Assembly: GCA_015062345.1 (NCBI GenBank)
Contig: SUUV01000010.1
Span: 1 to 44,338, forward strand
From: Alphaproteobacteria bacterium
GTDB lineage: Bacteria > Pseudomonadota > Alphaproteobacteria > RF32 > CAG-239
DNA: 44,338 nt
Reading direction: 5' to 3'
Positions 7,984 to 16,292 of the stretch are shown here, piece after piece. The position numbers and the translations under genes were made by a program. The notes under the pieces are model-generated. The model had not been told where the DNA came from, made no database searches, and was given only the letters and a program-made list of their open reading frames with translations. How positions within the stretch are numbered: the first letter of the stretch is position 1; each line of letters begins with the position of its first letter.

Positions 7984-8141
7984 CGAATCCCTATCTCTGA
8001 AGCCGTTACAAAAAAAGCCACCCTTTGAGGTGGTTTTTTTGTAACTGATGGAGAGGGGTCGAACACTAGGGTACCTAGGGCTGAGGGATAAAAAACAATT
8101 AAGAATTGTTTTTTGCCCGAAGACGACTGATTTGTTGGTTT
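7984..8141 (+). repeat. tRNA-3'-end/terminator unit, copy B
   Basis: A near-perfect duplicate of copy A. It begins with a remnant of the tRNA 3' end (CGAATCCCTATCTCT, then diverging from the acceptor end) and ends at TTTGTTGGTTT. About 96 bp of unique DNA lie between the copies. The arrangement resembles an attachment-site duplication or a slipped tandem duplication. Confidence 0.85.
8005..8045. terminator. Terminator (copy B)
   Basis: The same stem as copy A, but with A7 on the left arm and T7 on the right instead of A6/T6. The pairing is therefore kept by a matched change in both arms. Confidence 0.85.
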
Positions 8142-8150
8142 ATTTTCTTA

Positions 8151-8282
8151 CCTCATTTTTGATTTAAATCTTTTAAACGACTCTTTTTACTTGCAAAAAA
8201 AAAAAACGGTTTATGATGTGATGTGAAAGGCTGATTTTTAGCTTTTCAAATTAAGTTTAACTATTTTTAAGGATTAAAACAT
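8151..8282 (+). promoter_or_regulatory. Conserved promoter/leader of DUF4402 gene 2, with A12 spacer and 5' stem-loop
   Basis: The second leader of the family. -35 TTGCAA (8191-8196), A12 (8195-8206), -10 TATGAT (8212-8217). A stem-loop at 8225-8247 (GAAAGGCT/AGCTTTTC) begins again 8 nt after the -10. The inner stem bases differ from leader 1 but still pair. An AAGGA ribosome binding site follows. Confidence 0.75.
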
Positions 8283-8741
8283 ATGAGAAAATATTTTCTT
8301 TTATCTGCTGTTGCTCTCTTGGCTGCAACATCTGCAAATGCAACAACCGATTACGCAGAAGTAACAGCTAAGGCTACAATTGAGGTTGCAGGTACTCTTG
8401 AGTGTGATGACTTAGATTTTGGTACCATCGTTGTTAAACAAAATAACGAGGAAATGGAATTAGAATCTAATGATTGGTGGGCAAATCACAATCTCAAATT
8501 CAACGATATTATATCTCTGGATGCTGACGGAGATTTCAGCGGATATATTTACTGTGGTATTGATGACTATATGCGTGCAGACAAAAGTTCTATTCCATTG
8601 ATTAGTGAAAATGGTGACGAAATGCAGTTAAAACTAAATGATATAGAAGTTAATGAGATGTTTTTAACTACTTTGGTTATTCCTGCTAAGGTCAAAGCAG
8701 GCACTTATACAGGTTCATTTACTATTACACATACTTACTAA
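8283..8741 (+). CDS. Secreted DUF4402-type beta-sandwich surface protein (paralog 2)
   Basis: The protein has 152 residues. The signal peptide MRKYFLLSAVALLAATSANA is almost identical to those of the other two paralogs. The mature part has ECDDLDFGTIVV, a second Cys (YIYCGIDDY) and the C-terminal AGTYTGSFTITHTY strand, the DUF4402 pattern. It is acidic and Asp/Asn-rich. It is preceded by the shared leader and followed by its own terminator, so it is probably monocistronic. It lies directly beyond the duplicated tRNA-3'-end unit, which suggests arrival by insertion next to the tRNA gene, although no integrase remains. Probably a surface or fimbria-like subunit; function unproven. Confidence 0.75.
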   Translation: MRKYFLLSAVALLAATSANATTDYAEVTAKATIEVAGTLECDDLDFGTIVVKQNNEEMELESNDWWANHNLKFNDIISLDADGDFSGYIYCGIDDYMRADKSSIPLISENGDEMQLKLNDIEVNEMFLTTLVIPAKVKAGTYTGSFTITHTY

Positions 8742-8755
8742 TCTTTAGTATCAGA

Positions 8756-8787
8756 AAACCCCGTCTTATATTTCAAAGGCGGGGTTT
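8756..8787. terminator. Bidirectional terminator
   Basis: Stem AAACCCCG/CGGGGTTT (8756-8763 with 8780-8787). It lies between the convergent DUF4402 gene 2 and pssA. Confidence 0.8.
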
Positions 8788-8792
8788 ATTTC

Positions 8793-9617
8793 TTAAGAAT
8801 ATTTCTTTTTATCGATAAAGAATTTTATCACGCCAAGCGGAATTGAAAGAACATAAAGTCCTGTTAATACACCCAAAGTGAGCCATGGTTGTGTAAGCAT
8901 AAAGTTGATAAACAACACAACCAAAAGCATCAAAGGTAAAAACATTGAAGTATGCACTTTCATTTTCTTTAATGATATGGTCGGAATTCGGCTAACCATT
9001 AAAAAGGCAACGGCAGGCATCAAAATTGAGCAAAACAAGTTTGAGCGCAACACAACTTCGGTCGCCGGAAAATCAAAAGTAATCAAAATCGGCATCAATG
9101 CAATGGCGGCGGCTGCCGGTGCCGGAACACCGACAAAATAGTGCGACCAATATTCAGGCACATCATCTTCATCAAGCATGGTATTAAAGCGAGCCAAACG
9201 CATAGCCATTCCCATTGCAAAAATCAGGCAGAACAACCAACCGAAGCGAGGAAAATCAAACAACGACCATTGATAAATCAAAATTGCGGGAGCAACACCG
9301 AAACTCACAAAATCAGAAAGAGAATCAAGCTCTGCGCCAAACTTTGATGATGCTTTTAACAACCTTGCAACCCTGCCGTCAAGTCCGTCAAAAAGAGCAG
9401 CTAAAAATATGCAAATAACGGCTTTTACCCAATCTTCCTGAACGGCATATCTGATTGATGTAACACCGGAGCATAATGCCATCATGGTTACCATATTGGG
9501 CGCAATTTTTCTAAACGGCACCTCTTTTAATTTTTCTTTTGAAAGCATAATTTTTTCTTTTGATTTGATAATCTTGTCATTAAGCTTATCATTAAACCTT
9601 ACATTTATTCTTTTCAT
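8793..9617 (-). CDS. pssA: CDP-diacylglycerol-serine O-phosphatidyltransferase
   Basis: This inner-membrane enzyme makes phosphatidylserine from CDP-diacylglycerol and serine. The 274-residue protein has the complete CDP-alcohol phosphotransferase motif, D-G-x2-D-G-x2-A-R-x8-G-x3-D-x3-D (about residues 76-101), and about six to eight membrane segments. It is the membrane-bound type II form. Its ATG shares one base with the psd stop (TAATG), with a GGGAG ribosome binding site inside psd, so the two are translationally coupled. Together they make phosphatidylethanolamine. Confidence 0.96.
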   Translation of the reverse strand: MKRINVRFNDKLNDKIIKSKEKIMLSKEKLKEVPFRKIAPNMVTMMALCSGVTSIRYAVQEDWVKAVICIFLAALFDGLDGRVARLLKASSKFGAELDSLSDFVSFGVAPAILIYQWSLFDFPRFGWLFCLIFAMGMAMRLARFNTMLDEDDVPEYWSHYFVGVPAPAAAAIALMPILITFDFPATEVVLRSNLFCSILMPAVAFLMVSRIPTISLKKMKVHTSMFLPLMLLVVLFINFMLTQPWLTLGVLTGLYVLSIPLGVIKFFIDKKKYS

Positions 9618-10324
9618 TATTTTACTTCTCCCTCAACTCGTGGAGCATTTGATGTAAGGTTGGCCAAAACGGTTTCGCCTGCTACCATGGTTTGACCGAC
9701 ACAAACTTGCGGTTCGATATCGGTAGGCAAATATACATCTAAACGAGAACCGAAACGAATGAGACCAAAGCGCTCACCGGCCTGATATTCTTGTCCTTCT
9801 TTGGCAAAACATACAATTCGGCGCGCAACCAAACCGGCAATTTGCACAAAAGCAATTTCTTTACCGCAATCGGTACGCATAGCCAACAACTGGCGCTCAT
9901 TGTCTTTGCTGGCTTTATCAAGAGTTGCATTGAAAAATTTTCCTTTGATATATGCAAGTTTAGTAATTTTTCCTTTGGCCGGAGCTCGGTTTACATGCAC
10001 ATTGAACACACTCATAAATATACTTACACGATTGTAAGTTTTGGTGTTTAAGCCCAATTCTTCGGGACCGGAAACTCTTGTAATCATCTGCACAATACCA
10101 TCGGCAGGAGATACTACCACATCTTTAATTTGAGGCGTAACTCTTTCAGGGTCTCTGAAAAAATAATAACACCAAATTGTTAAAACCAATCCGACAACAC
10201 CCAAAGGCATCCATACAATGGCCAATAACGCTGTTATGGCCGCAAAAATGCTGATAAATCGCCAACCCTCATTGTTGATGTTCGGGAAAATAAATCTTTG
10301 AATTGAAAGATCAACTTTTTTCAT
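9617..10324 (-). CDS. psd: Phosphatidylserine decarboxylase proenzyme
   Basis: This enzyme decarboxylates phosphatidylserine to phosphatidylethanolamine. At 235 residues it is the short (PSD-A) form, with two N-terminal hydrophobic segments. The autocleavage site that makes the pyruvoyl group is the Gly-Ser in RFGSRLDV near the C terminus. SPADG and HVNRAPAKG motifs are also present. The start ATG has AAGGA upstream. It is first in the psd-pssA operon, the usual alphaproteobacterial arrangement. Confidence 0.95.
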   Translation of the reverse strand: MKKVDLSIQRFIFPNINNEGWRFISIFAAITALLAIVWMPLGVVGLVLTIWCYYFFRDPERVTPQIKDVVVSPADGIVQMITRVSGPEELGLNTKTYNRVSIFMSVFNVHVNRAPAKGKITKLAYIKGKFFNATLDKASKDNERQLLAMRTDCGKEIAFVQIAGLVARRIVCFAKEGQEYQAGERFGLIRFGSRLDVYLPTDIEPQVCVGQTMVAGETVLANLTSNAPRVEGEVK

Positions 10325-10426
10325 TTTAAATATCCTTTTTAATATTACACCGAAACGCTGTTTCTGTCGTGTTTAAAGTTAAAATTTTTACCTTTACGGC
10401 AAGTTACACATAAGCACATTTTTATC

Positions 10427-10454
10427 AAAAAAACAAGCGCTTTATTTTAAGCGC
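10427..10454 (-). terminator. Terminator of the small lipoprotein gene
   Basis: Stem GCGCTT/AAGCGC (10437-10442 with 10449-10454), followed on the minus strand by TTGTTTTTTT. Confidence 0.8.
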
Positions 10455-10468
10455 CTGAATTTATCAAC

Positions 10469-10774
10469 CTATTTATTGGCCATATTTTTCAAATTTTGAA
10501 TTATGTTTTGCGCCATGGTCTGAGTTTCCGTTTCAATACCGGCCGATTGTAAAGCCAGATTTTTGATACAAGAACCGGCCAATTCTTTGGCGGTTGCCAC
10601 AACACTAGCGCTAAACAAAGTGCCGTTTTGAAGTTTTGTGTTAGCCTCACTGATAAGACAAGCTTTTAATTTTGTTTTGTAAGATGCATTGGCATCAACT
10701 TGAGCATATTGTGATAAATCTGCGCTACAACCTGCCAAAACAATGGCAAGAGCACATATAAAAGTTCTTTTCAT
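10469..10774 (-). CDS. Small lipoprotein of unknown function
   Basis: The protein has 101 residues. The signal peptide ends in a clear lipobox (IVLAGC, Cys16). The mature part is Ala/Asn-rich and predicted helical, with two further Cys (ACLIS and GSCIK). The ribosome binding site GGAG lies 8 nt before the ATG. It is 21 bp downstream of the PH-domain gene on the same strand and ends in its own terminator, so the two may form an operon. Family not recognised. Confidence 0.75.
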   Translation of the reverse strand: MKRTFICALAIVLAGCSADLSQYAQVDANASYKTKLKACLISEANTKLQNGTLFSASVVATAKELAGSCIKNLALQSAGIETETQTMAQNIIQNLKNMANK

Positions 10775-10795
10775 TGTAGATTCTCCAAATTAAAA

Positions 10796-11296
10796 TTAGT
10801 TGGGACGACTGATAACTTCATCAATCACCTGTTTCATCAAACGAGGCTGATTGATAAAAGAAAACACAACTTTTGATGTTCCGGTACCCGAAAACAATAT
10901 GTCACCATAGTTAAACAAGCGACCGAAAATGCTTTGTCTGATTTCAACCGATTCAATTCTTTCACGGTTGAGTTCTTCGGTAGTAACATTGATAATGCCT
11001 GTTCTTTTTACAACTCTTTTATTGGTGCATACCATTTCAATTAAGTTTCTTTTAAGCCAAGATGCTATGGTGAAAATAACCAAAGCCACAACCGGCAACC
11101 AAACGGCAACGGTCAAAACGGTGCTGTTATATCTTTCTAAAGTTCGGGAATAGCTCATTGCCGCAAACCAAGCAAACACTGATGCGGAAGTTAAGCCAAA
11201 AGGAATAATCAATGCAAAATAATGCAACCTTCCCACGAGCTCTATTTCTTCTCCGGGGGTAAGTGTACTGGCTGTATAGCGATATCTTCCGAGCAT
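10796..11296 (-). CDS. Membrane protein with bacterial PH domain (bPH2, YdbS-like)
   Basis: The protein has 166 residues. There are two membrane segments (about 25-50 and 62-85), then a cytoplasmic bacterial pleckstrin-homology-type domain with VCTNKRVVKRTGIINVTTEELNRERIESV-like features (NKRVVKRTG and RIESVEI are diagnostic). Relatives are small inner-membrane proteins of unclear role. The ribosome binding site GGGAG precedes the ATG. It is upstream of the small lipoprotein gene on the same strand. Confidence 0.88.
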   Translation of the reverse strand: MLGRYRYTASTLTPGEEIELVGRLHYFALIIPFGLTSASVFAWFAAMSYSRTLERYNSTVLTVAVWLPVVALVIFTIASWLKRNLIEMVCTNKRVVKRTGIINVTTEELNRERIESVEIRQSIFGRLFNYGDILFSGTGTSKVVFSFINQPRLMKQVIDEVISRPN

Positions 11297-11387
11297 ATAT
11301 TTTCTCCCATTGCTGTTATATTTACAAAATAGCCTATTTATTTTGGATTTGTCAAATATAATCGTATAAATCTAGGGATAATTTTTA

Positions 11388-13202
11388 CTAAAAATAGTGT
11401 TTTATACCGAAAATGTGTTCGCTGACATCTTTTTGCTTATTAATTTGATGTTCAAATTTTGCTGCCAAAGCCCAATTTTGCGACAAATATGTCTCGGCCT
11501 CAAATTCAAATTTTAAGTTTGACCAGACAGATGCCGATGCATAAGTTTTTTTAACTTCGGCTTTTATGCCGAGTTTATCATATGTAGCAATAAATCCGGC
11601 CTTTAAACCAAGACCTATCCAAGCATTGTCGGTTAAAAATCCGCCATAAGCACCATCAACGGAGCTTAAAAAATATGCTAACACATTTTGATTTAGAGCA
11701 AATGTTGCACCCGATGCGACAGATGTGTTGAAAACATATCCGTTATCTTGTGTTTTGGGGTTAAATGTTCGGGCTATATTTAATTTTATATCATATGACG
11801 GTGCCGCAAAAAGTTTATCAATAGGCGAAAATGAAGCAAGTTCCAAGATGTTTAATTTTTCCAAAACATATTTGTTGTCATCATCATAATGTCTGAATTT
11901 TGTATCTAAAAAGTTTATTTCGGCACCTTGCAAAAAACCTTTGTTATTATCAATTAGCGAATGGTATGCGGGCCTTATGGAAATTTCTTCAAAAACATCA
12001 CCGTTTTGAGCGCCGATACTAACACTTATCATTGCCGAATTGTGTGCCGATACCGGATTGATGCCTGTTTCAAGTTCATCAAATGCGGGCTTAACTTTTA
12101 AGCTGTTTCGCTGTTTTAATATCGAAAAACTTTTTTTGCGATAATCGGTTAATTTTAAATCTTTGGCTATGTGTTGATATTGAACATACTGATATGCCGT
12201 TTCCAAAACATCTGCTTTTTCTTCTTCATTTAATAAGGCAAAATCAAACTCATTTTGTTTTACGATTTTAAGCAAAGACTGATATTGTTTTTTGTTCATT
12301 TGTTTGATGCGATGCTTGATTTTTTTCTCTCGTGACGGCCGATATTTAACTTGTTTAATCAGGCCTTTTTGCTGATTTACGGCCTTAATGGTATCAAGCG
12401 GTATGGTTTGCACCTTAAAGAGCTTGGCCAAATTGAGCTCGGGCTTAACGGCATCAAGAGCTTCCATTAGCATATAAGAACAATTTAGGGTAAAAAAGTA
12501 GTATGGGGTGAGTGTTTGTCCGATTTCCCAAATGTGAGCAACAAACAAGTCAAGTTCATCTTGCGACAAATTCAGCCCATATTCCCAAATATCCCGATTT
12601 TCCAAGTTGTTATATGTGTTGATTATGTCATAATACGGTTTAACGGTAAAACCGCCTTGATATGCCCCGATTAAACCGTATACGGCATATAAAAAACTGT
12701 CTTCATAGCCTTTGGTAAAAGCGCCGTAATTGATACCATGTGCCAAAAGCTGAGTTCCTTTGCGCTTGGTGTCAATTCTTAACAGAGTGTGTCCGAACAA
12801 TGATGATGAGTTGTTCATATAAGCATCTGTAAACAAAAATGTTATACCCGACGGTTGCAAATCGGTTTTAAAACTTTCATATTCTGTGCATTCGGGAAAA
12901 TCAGAATCTATGAGACCGTTGTTTTTTAACAATTTATAACGAGCCGGAAACAAACATTTTGTTTTGTTGTCATCAGATTGAAACATCTCAATTGTTGCTT
13001 TTAATTCTTTTTTGGGGTCTGTTTTTCCTAAAGGACTCAAATAGAATGTATCTGAGCCGATTGTTGCTTTGTATCCGCCAAGAAATTTAGGCTGATAATG
13101 AACAATTTTAAGCCACTTGTCCGAATATGCAAAATCCGAGAGATTGGCATTTGCATTGAAACTAAAAAACAAAAAAGAAAAAACAAGCAACCGATAAAGC
13201 AT
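11388..13202 (-). CDS. Secreted DUF4105 (Lnb N-terminal-like) protein with C-terminal barrel-like region
   Basis: The protein has 604 residues. The signal peptide is MLYRLLVFSFLFFSFNANA. The DUF4105 domain (about 60-270) has the conserved SSLFGHTLLRID and LNCSYMLMEALD blocks. The conserved His and Cys recall a cysteine-hydrolase fold, but activity is unproven. A helical Lys-rich linker follows (about 280-330). The last ~230 residues are alternating beta strands ending in a C-terminal Phe, as in outer-membrane barrels. The gene follows the DUF3015 gene at 13261 on the same strand, a pairing also seen in other proteobacteria. There is no strong ribosome binding site; the start is set by the signal peptide. 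Confidence 0.82.
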   Translation of the reverse strand: MLYRLLVFSFLFFSFNANANLSDFAYSDKWLKIVHYQPKFLGGYKATIGSDTFYLSPLGKTDPKKELKATIEMFQSDDNKTKCLFPARYKLLKNNGLIDSDFPECTEYESFKTDLQPSGITFLFTDAYMNNSSSLFGHTLLRIDTKRKGTQLLAHGINYGAFTKGYEDSFLYAVYGLIGAYQGGFTVKPYYDIINTYNNLENRDIWEYGLNLSQDELDLFVAHIWEIGQTLTPYYFFTLNCSYMLMEALDAVKPELNLAKLFKVQTIPLDTIKAVNQQKGLIKQVKYRPSREKKIKHRIKQMNKKQYQSLLKIVKQNEFDFALLNEEEKADVLETAYQYVQYQHIAKDLKLTDYRKKSFSILKQRNSLKVKPAFDELETGINPVSAHNSAMISVSIGAQNGDVFEEISIRPAYHSLIDNNKGFLQGAEINFLDTKFRHYDDDNKYVLEKLNILELASFSPIDKLFAAPSYDIKLNIARTFNPKTQDNGYVFNTSVASGATFALNQNVLAYFLSSVDGAYGGFLTDNAWIGLGLKAGFIATYDKLGIKAEVKKTYASASVWSNLKFEFEAETYLSQNWALAAKFEHQINKQKDVSEHIFGIKHYF

Positions 13203-13211
13203 TTTAAATTT

Positions 13212-13241
13212 TAAGCACGACTTATGTTTAAGCCGTGCTTA
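13212..13241 (-). terminator. Hairpin between the DUF3015 and DUF4105 genes
   Basis: Stem TAAGCACG/CGTGCTTA with a 14-nt loop and only a weak T tail. It may partly terminate or process the transcript between the two genes. Confidence 0.5.
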
Positions 13242-13260
13242 TCCTATATTAAAACCAAAA

Positions 13261-13716
13261 TTAAGCTTTCATAATTTCGTAAAATTTTAAAGTTAAATCA
13301 ACGGCATTAACATTTTCATCAGGGAACAAAACAGCAAAGTTTTGATATGTTTTCAAAGCAACTGTTTGTTCATCCATATTTAAAATACCGGCTAATGTTG
13401 TTAAGGTTTCACCTTCACCTGCAGCGGCATCAATTGCAAACTGTTCCATGTTGTTTTCAACAAAAGCCAAAATCATCTTTTGAGTACCGCCGGTAACGCG
13501 TCCGTTCGGGTCGCAACCTGATGTACCAAAGGTAATACCGAATGTTTGGTTACCGAAAATGCCGTTTGTGGTTACAGCCGCAACTTGCGGGATAATTCCG
13601 CTTTGACCACGCCAAGCCATTGAGCCCAAGCCACAACCTGTGCTGTCCAATGCACTTGCCGGATTGCTTAAAACGGCAACAGAAAGCATCAAAGATGCAA
13701 ATAAAGTTTTATTCAT
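13261..13716 (-). CDS. Secreted DUF3015 family protein
   Basis: The protein has 151 residues. A signal peptide (cleaved after PASA) is followed by the DUF3015 signature: GCGLGSMAW at the mature N terminus and QTFGITFGTSGC about 40 residues later. The C-terminal half is helical. Function is unknown in the family. It is periplasmic or exported, and upstream of the DUF4105 gene with which it is probably co-expressed. The ribosome binding site GGAG lies 8 nt from the ATG. Confidence 0.88.
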   Translation of the reverse strand: MNKTLFASLMLSVAVLSNPASALDSTGCGLGSMAWRGQSGIIPQVAAVTTNGIFGNQTFGITFGTSGCDPNGRVTGGTQKMILAFVENNMEQFAIDAAAGEGETLTTLAGILNMDEQTVALKTYQNFAVLFPDENVNAVDLTLKFYEIMKA

Positions 13717-13816
13717 GGTTTTTCTCCGATTTAATAAAAAAATTACCTCTAAAGTTTAGCAAAACCAATACGATTGTATATACTTTTTAATTTTTTTTAC
13801 ACAAGAAAGAAAACTC

Positions 13817-13844
13817 TTGATTTATTTTTTTTAGTTGTTATATT
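13817..13844 (+). promoter_or_regulatory. Promoter of greA
   Basis: -35 TTGATT (13817-13822), 16-bp spacer, -10 TATATT (13839-13844). The same hexamers and spacing occur before mlaA. The predicted start is about 13851. Confidence 0.65.
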
Positions 13845-13864
13845 GAGCACATAAATTAACCGCT

Positions 13865-13899
13865 GACTGTGATAAAGGCTTATCGCAGTCTGATTTTTT
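13865..13899 (+). terminator. Leader terminator upstream of greA (possible small RNA)
   Basis: An 11-bp stem (13865-13875 with 13880-13890, one G-T pair), a 4-nt loop, then TGATTTTTT. It lies about 15 nt after the predicted start and 70 nt before the greA ATG, with no gene in between. It should yield an RNA of about 50 nt and attenuate greA. Confidence 0.7.
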
Positions 13900-13968
13900 C
13901 TAACTTTTTAAAAACAATCCGCCTTTTTTTTAATAAAAAAGGAGAGGGTTTTATTAGGAGAATTAAAA

Positions 13969-14442
13969 ATGGATAAATTTCCTTTAACCAAAAAAGGATA
14001 CTTGCAACTTGAGCAAGAACTTAAAAATCTAAAAGGTATTGACAGACCAAACATCATTGCTGCCATTGCCGAAGCTCGTTCACATGGTGACTTATCCGAA
14101 AATGCCGAATATTCGGCAGCTAAAGAAAAGCAAAGTTTTATTGAAGGCCGCATTCAGGAACTGGAAGCTGTTGTATCCAGAGCACAGGTAATTGACCCAC
14201 AAAGCGTTAAAGGCGATGTAATTCGTTTTGGTGCTACCGTTTTGGTTGTTGATGAATCTACCGACAAAGAAACCGAATATCAAATTGTCGGCGATTATGA
14301 AGCTGATATTGAAAAAAATCTTATTTCGCTTTCTTCACCTTTGGCCAAAGCGCTTATCGGCAAAGAAGTCGGTGATGTGGCCGAATATATGGCCCCCGGC
14401 GGTAAAAAATCTTTTGAAATTTTGGAAGTTAAATATCTTTAA
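13969..14442 (+). CDS. greA: Transcription elongation factor GreA
   Basis: GreA stimulates transcript cleavage in backtracked RNA polymerase. The 157-residue protein has the usual N-terminal coiled coil with the acidic tip (SHGDLSENAEYSAAKE, about residues 37-52) and the FKBP-like C-terminal domain (PLAKALIGKEVGDV). Length is normal. AGGAG ribosome binding site. It is monocistronic between a leader terminator and a strong terminator. Confidence 0.97.
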   Translation: MDKFPLTKKGYLQLEQELKNLKGIDRPNIIAAIAEARSHGDLSENAEYSAAKEKQSFIEGRIQELEAVVSRAQVIDPQSVKGDVIRFGATVLVVDESTDKETEYQIVGDYEADIEKNLISLSSPLAKALIGKEVGDVAEYMAPGGKKSFEILEVKYL

Positions 14443-14464
14443 TTTTGGTTTTTAATCCTTATTT

Positions 14465-14489
14465 AAACCGGTATTACACCGGTTTTTTT
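14465..14489 (+). terminator. greA terminator
   Basis: Stem AAACCGG/CCGGTTT (14465-14471 with 14479-14485), with a T7 tail. Confidence 0.9.
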
Positions 14490-14502
14490 AATGGAGAATT
14501 TT

Positions 14503-14637
14503 ATGGATAAGCAAAAATGTGTTTACGATTATGCCAATAAGTGCGATTGCTCGGAAGATGACAATTGCGGTTGTTCATATCCTAACAATATGGGCGCGGA
14601 TTTTGATTGCGAAAAACAAAAAACAAAAAATATGTAG
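14503..14637 (+). CDS. Cys-rich 44-residue mini-protein
   Basis: This ORF encodes 44 residues, with six Cys arranged as C...CDC...CGC...C (positions 6, 14, 16, 22, 24, 36), many Asp/Glu/Asn residues and a Lys-rich end. There is no signal peptide, so a cytoplasmic metal-binding protein is plausible (CxC pairs). A strong ribosome binding site (GGAG, 7 nt upstream of the ATG) supports translation. It begins 14 bp after the greA terminator and stops 30 bp before the hfq promoter, so it may be expressed by read-through from greA. Family not recognised. Confidence 0.6.
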   Translation: MDKQKCVYDYANKCDCSEDDNCGCSYPNNMGADFDCEKQKTKNM

Positions 14638-14667
14638 TTTTTTGATTGTGATGTAAAAGTTATCCCC

Positions 14668-14696
14668 TTGATAAAAATGAGCACTTTACATATAAA
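14668..14696 (+). promoter_or_regulatory. Promoter of hfq-hflX
   Basis: -35 TTGATA (14668-14673), exactly 17 bp, -10 TATAAA (14691-14696). About 50 nt of leader precede hfq. Confidence 0.7.
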
Positions 14697-14750
14697 TATA
14701 ATTGTGCTTATCCTATACCATAAAAATAATTACAAAAGGGTATTATTACA

Positions 14751-14969
14751 ATGACTAAAAATGCTTTAAATGAATTTTTAAATGATATTAAAGAAAATAA
14801 AATTGCCGTTACGGTTTTTTTGATTAATGGTGTTAAACTTCAGGGTGTTATCACATCTTTTGATGAAACATCTTTGCTGTTAAGACGCGACGGACACACT
14901 CAGCTTGTTTACAAACACGCCGTTTCTACCATTATGCCCAGCACAACGGTTGATGTTGATAAAGAATAA
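14751..14969 (+). CDS. hfq: RNA chaperone Hfq
   Basis: Hfq forms a hexameric ring that pairs small RNAs with mRNAs. The 72-residue protein has the Sm1 motif ([17 protein letters not shown]) and the Sm2 motif ([10 protein letters not shown]), and lacks the long C-terminal tail of E. coli Hfq, as is normal for this class. It has its own promoter, and hflX starts 3 nt after its stop codon. Confidence 0.98.
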   Translation: MTKNALNEFLNDIKENKIAVTVFLINGVKLQGVITSFDETSLLLRRDGHTQLVYKHAVSTIMPSTTVDVDKE

Positions 14970-14972
14970 ACA

Positions 14973-16277
14973 TTGCAAGAAATAATATCTGAAAAAAGCA
15001 TAGTTGCTTGCGTTATTTGTCCTTTGGCAAATGATAATTTAAGAGATATATCAGATAACAGTCGCTTATCTGAAGCGGTAGGTTTGGCGCTTGCGATAGA
15101 TTTGGATATAGTACATTCCGAACTTGTAAAAGTAAAAAATATAAAGCCTTCAACATATTTTTCCAAAGGATTTATTGAAAAGATAAAGCCTGAAATTGCC
15201 GAAAAACAAATTGTGCTGATGATTGTTGATACATTGCTTACTCCCATTCAGCAGCGAAATTTGGAAAAAGAGCTTAATATTAAAGTAATTGACCGAACTG
15301 CCCTGATTTTGGAGATTTTCGGTAAAAGAGCAAATACCGGTGAGGGAAAGCTTCAGGTTGAGCTTGCGCATTTAACTTATCAGCGTTCCAGACTTGTCAG
15401 AAGTTGGACACACCTTGAAAGACAAAGAGGCGGAGCCGGTTTTTTAGGTGGCCCCGGAGAAAAACAAATTGAGCTCGACAGGCGAATAATTGACGATAAA
15501 ATCGTAAAAATCAAAAAAGAACTTGAAAAAGTTAAAAACACTCGACATCTGCAACGAGGTAACAGAAAAAAAGTGCCGTATCCGATAGTTGCTTTGGTCG
15601 GGTACACAAATGCCGGAAAATCGACCTTGTTTAACAAGCTTTCCGGTGCCGATGTCTTGGCTAAAGATATGCTGTTTGCCACATTAGATCCGACTTTGCG
15701 CAAAATAGAGTTACCATCGGGCAGGGAAGTTATTTTTTCTGATACAGTTGGTTTTATTTCCGATTTACCTCACGAACTGATTATGGCTTTTCGCTCAACT
15801 TTGGAAGAAGTTTTGGAGGCGGATATAGTTGTTCATGTAAGAGATATTGCCAATGAAAACACTTTGGTACAAAGAAAAGATGTTTTAGATGTTTTGGAAA
15901 ATATCGGCCTTAAAGACATTGAAAACAAAGAAAATTATATTGAAGTATTAAACAAGGTTGACTTGCTTGCGGTTGAAGATAAAAATATTTTGGAACAAAA
16001 ACTTGGCCTTAATACAAAAGAGATTATATTTATGTCTGCTATAACCGGTAAGGGTTGTGATGAATTGCTCTTAAATATTGATAAAATTTTATCGGCAGAT
16101 TACAAAACTTACACCTTGGAAATTGATATTGCAGACGGAAAACTTCAATCGTGGATTTATGATAATGCCATTGTCTTGCAAAAAGACTGTCAAGATGACA
16201 AATTAATATTTAACATCAAAATCAATCAAACCAACTCTGAACGGTTAAGCAAATTATTCAATATAAAATTGGCTTAA
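14973..16277 (+). CDS. hflX: Ribosome-splitting GTPase HflX
   Basis: HflX is a GTPase that splits stalled or stressed 70S ribosomes. The 434-residue protein has the HflX N-terminal domain, the Gly-rich linker RGGAGFLGGPGEKQIELDRR-like block (about 150-170), a coiled segment, and the GTPase domain: G1 GYTNAGKST (about 209), G3 DTVGF (about 256) and G4 NKVD (about 327). The start is TTG at 14973, 3 nt after the hfq stop, with a weak AAAGAA ribosome binding site inside hfq. Coupled translation with hfq is likely. The hfq-hflX pair is widely conserved. Confidence 0.95.
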   Translation: MQEIISEKSIVACVICPLANDNLRDISDNSRLSEAVGLALAIDLDIVHSELVKVKNIKPSTYFSKGFIEKIKPEIAEKQIVLMIVDTLLTPIQQRNLEKELNIKVIDRTALILEIFGKRANTGEGKLQVELAHLTYQRSRLVRSWTHLERQRGGAGFLGGPGEKQIELDRRIIDDKIVKIKKELEKVKNTRHLQRGNRKKVPYPIVALVGYTNAGKSTLFNKLSGADVLAKDMLFATLDPTLRKIELPSGREVIFSDTVGFISDLPHELIMAFRSTLEEVLEADIVVHVRDIANENTLVQRKDVLDVLENIGLKDIENKENYIEVLNKVDLLAVEDKNILEQKLGLNTKEIIFMSAITGKGCDELLLNIDKILSADYKTYTLEIDIADGKLQSWIYDNAIVLQKDCQDDKLIFNIKINQTNSERLSKLFNIKLA

Positions 16278-16292
16278 AACAAGGAGTTATAT

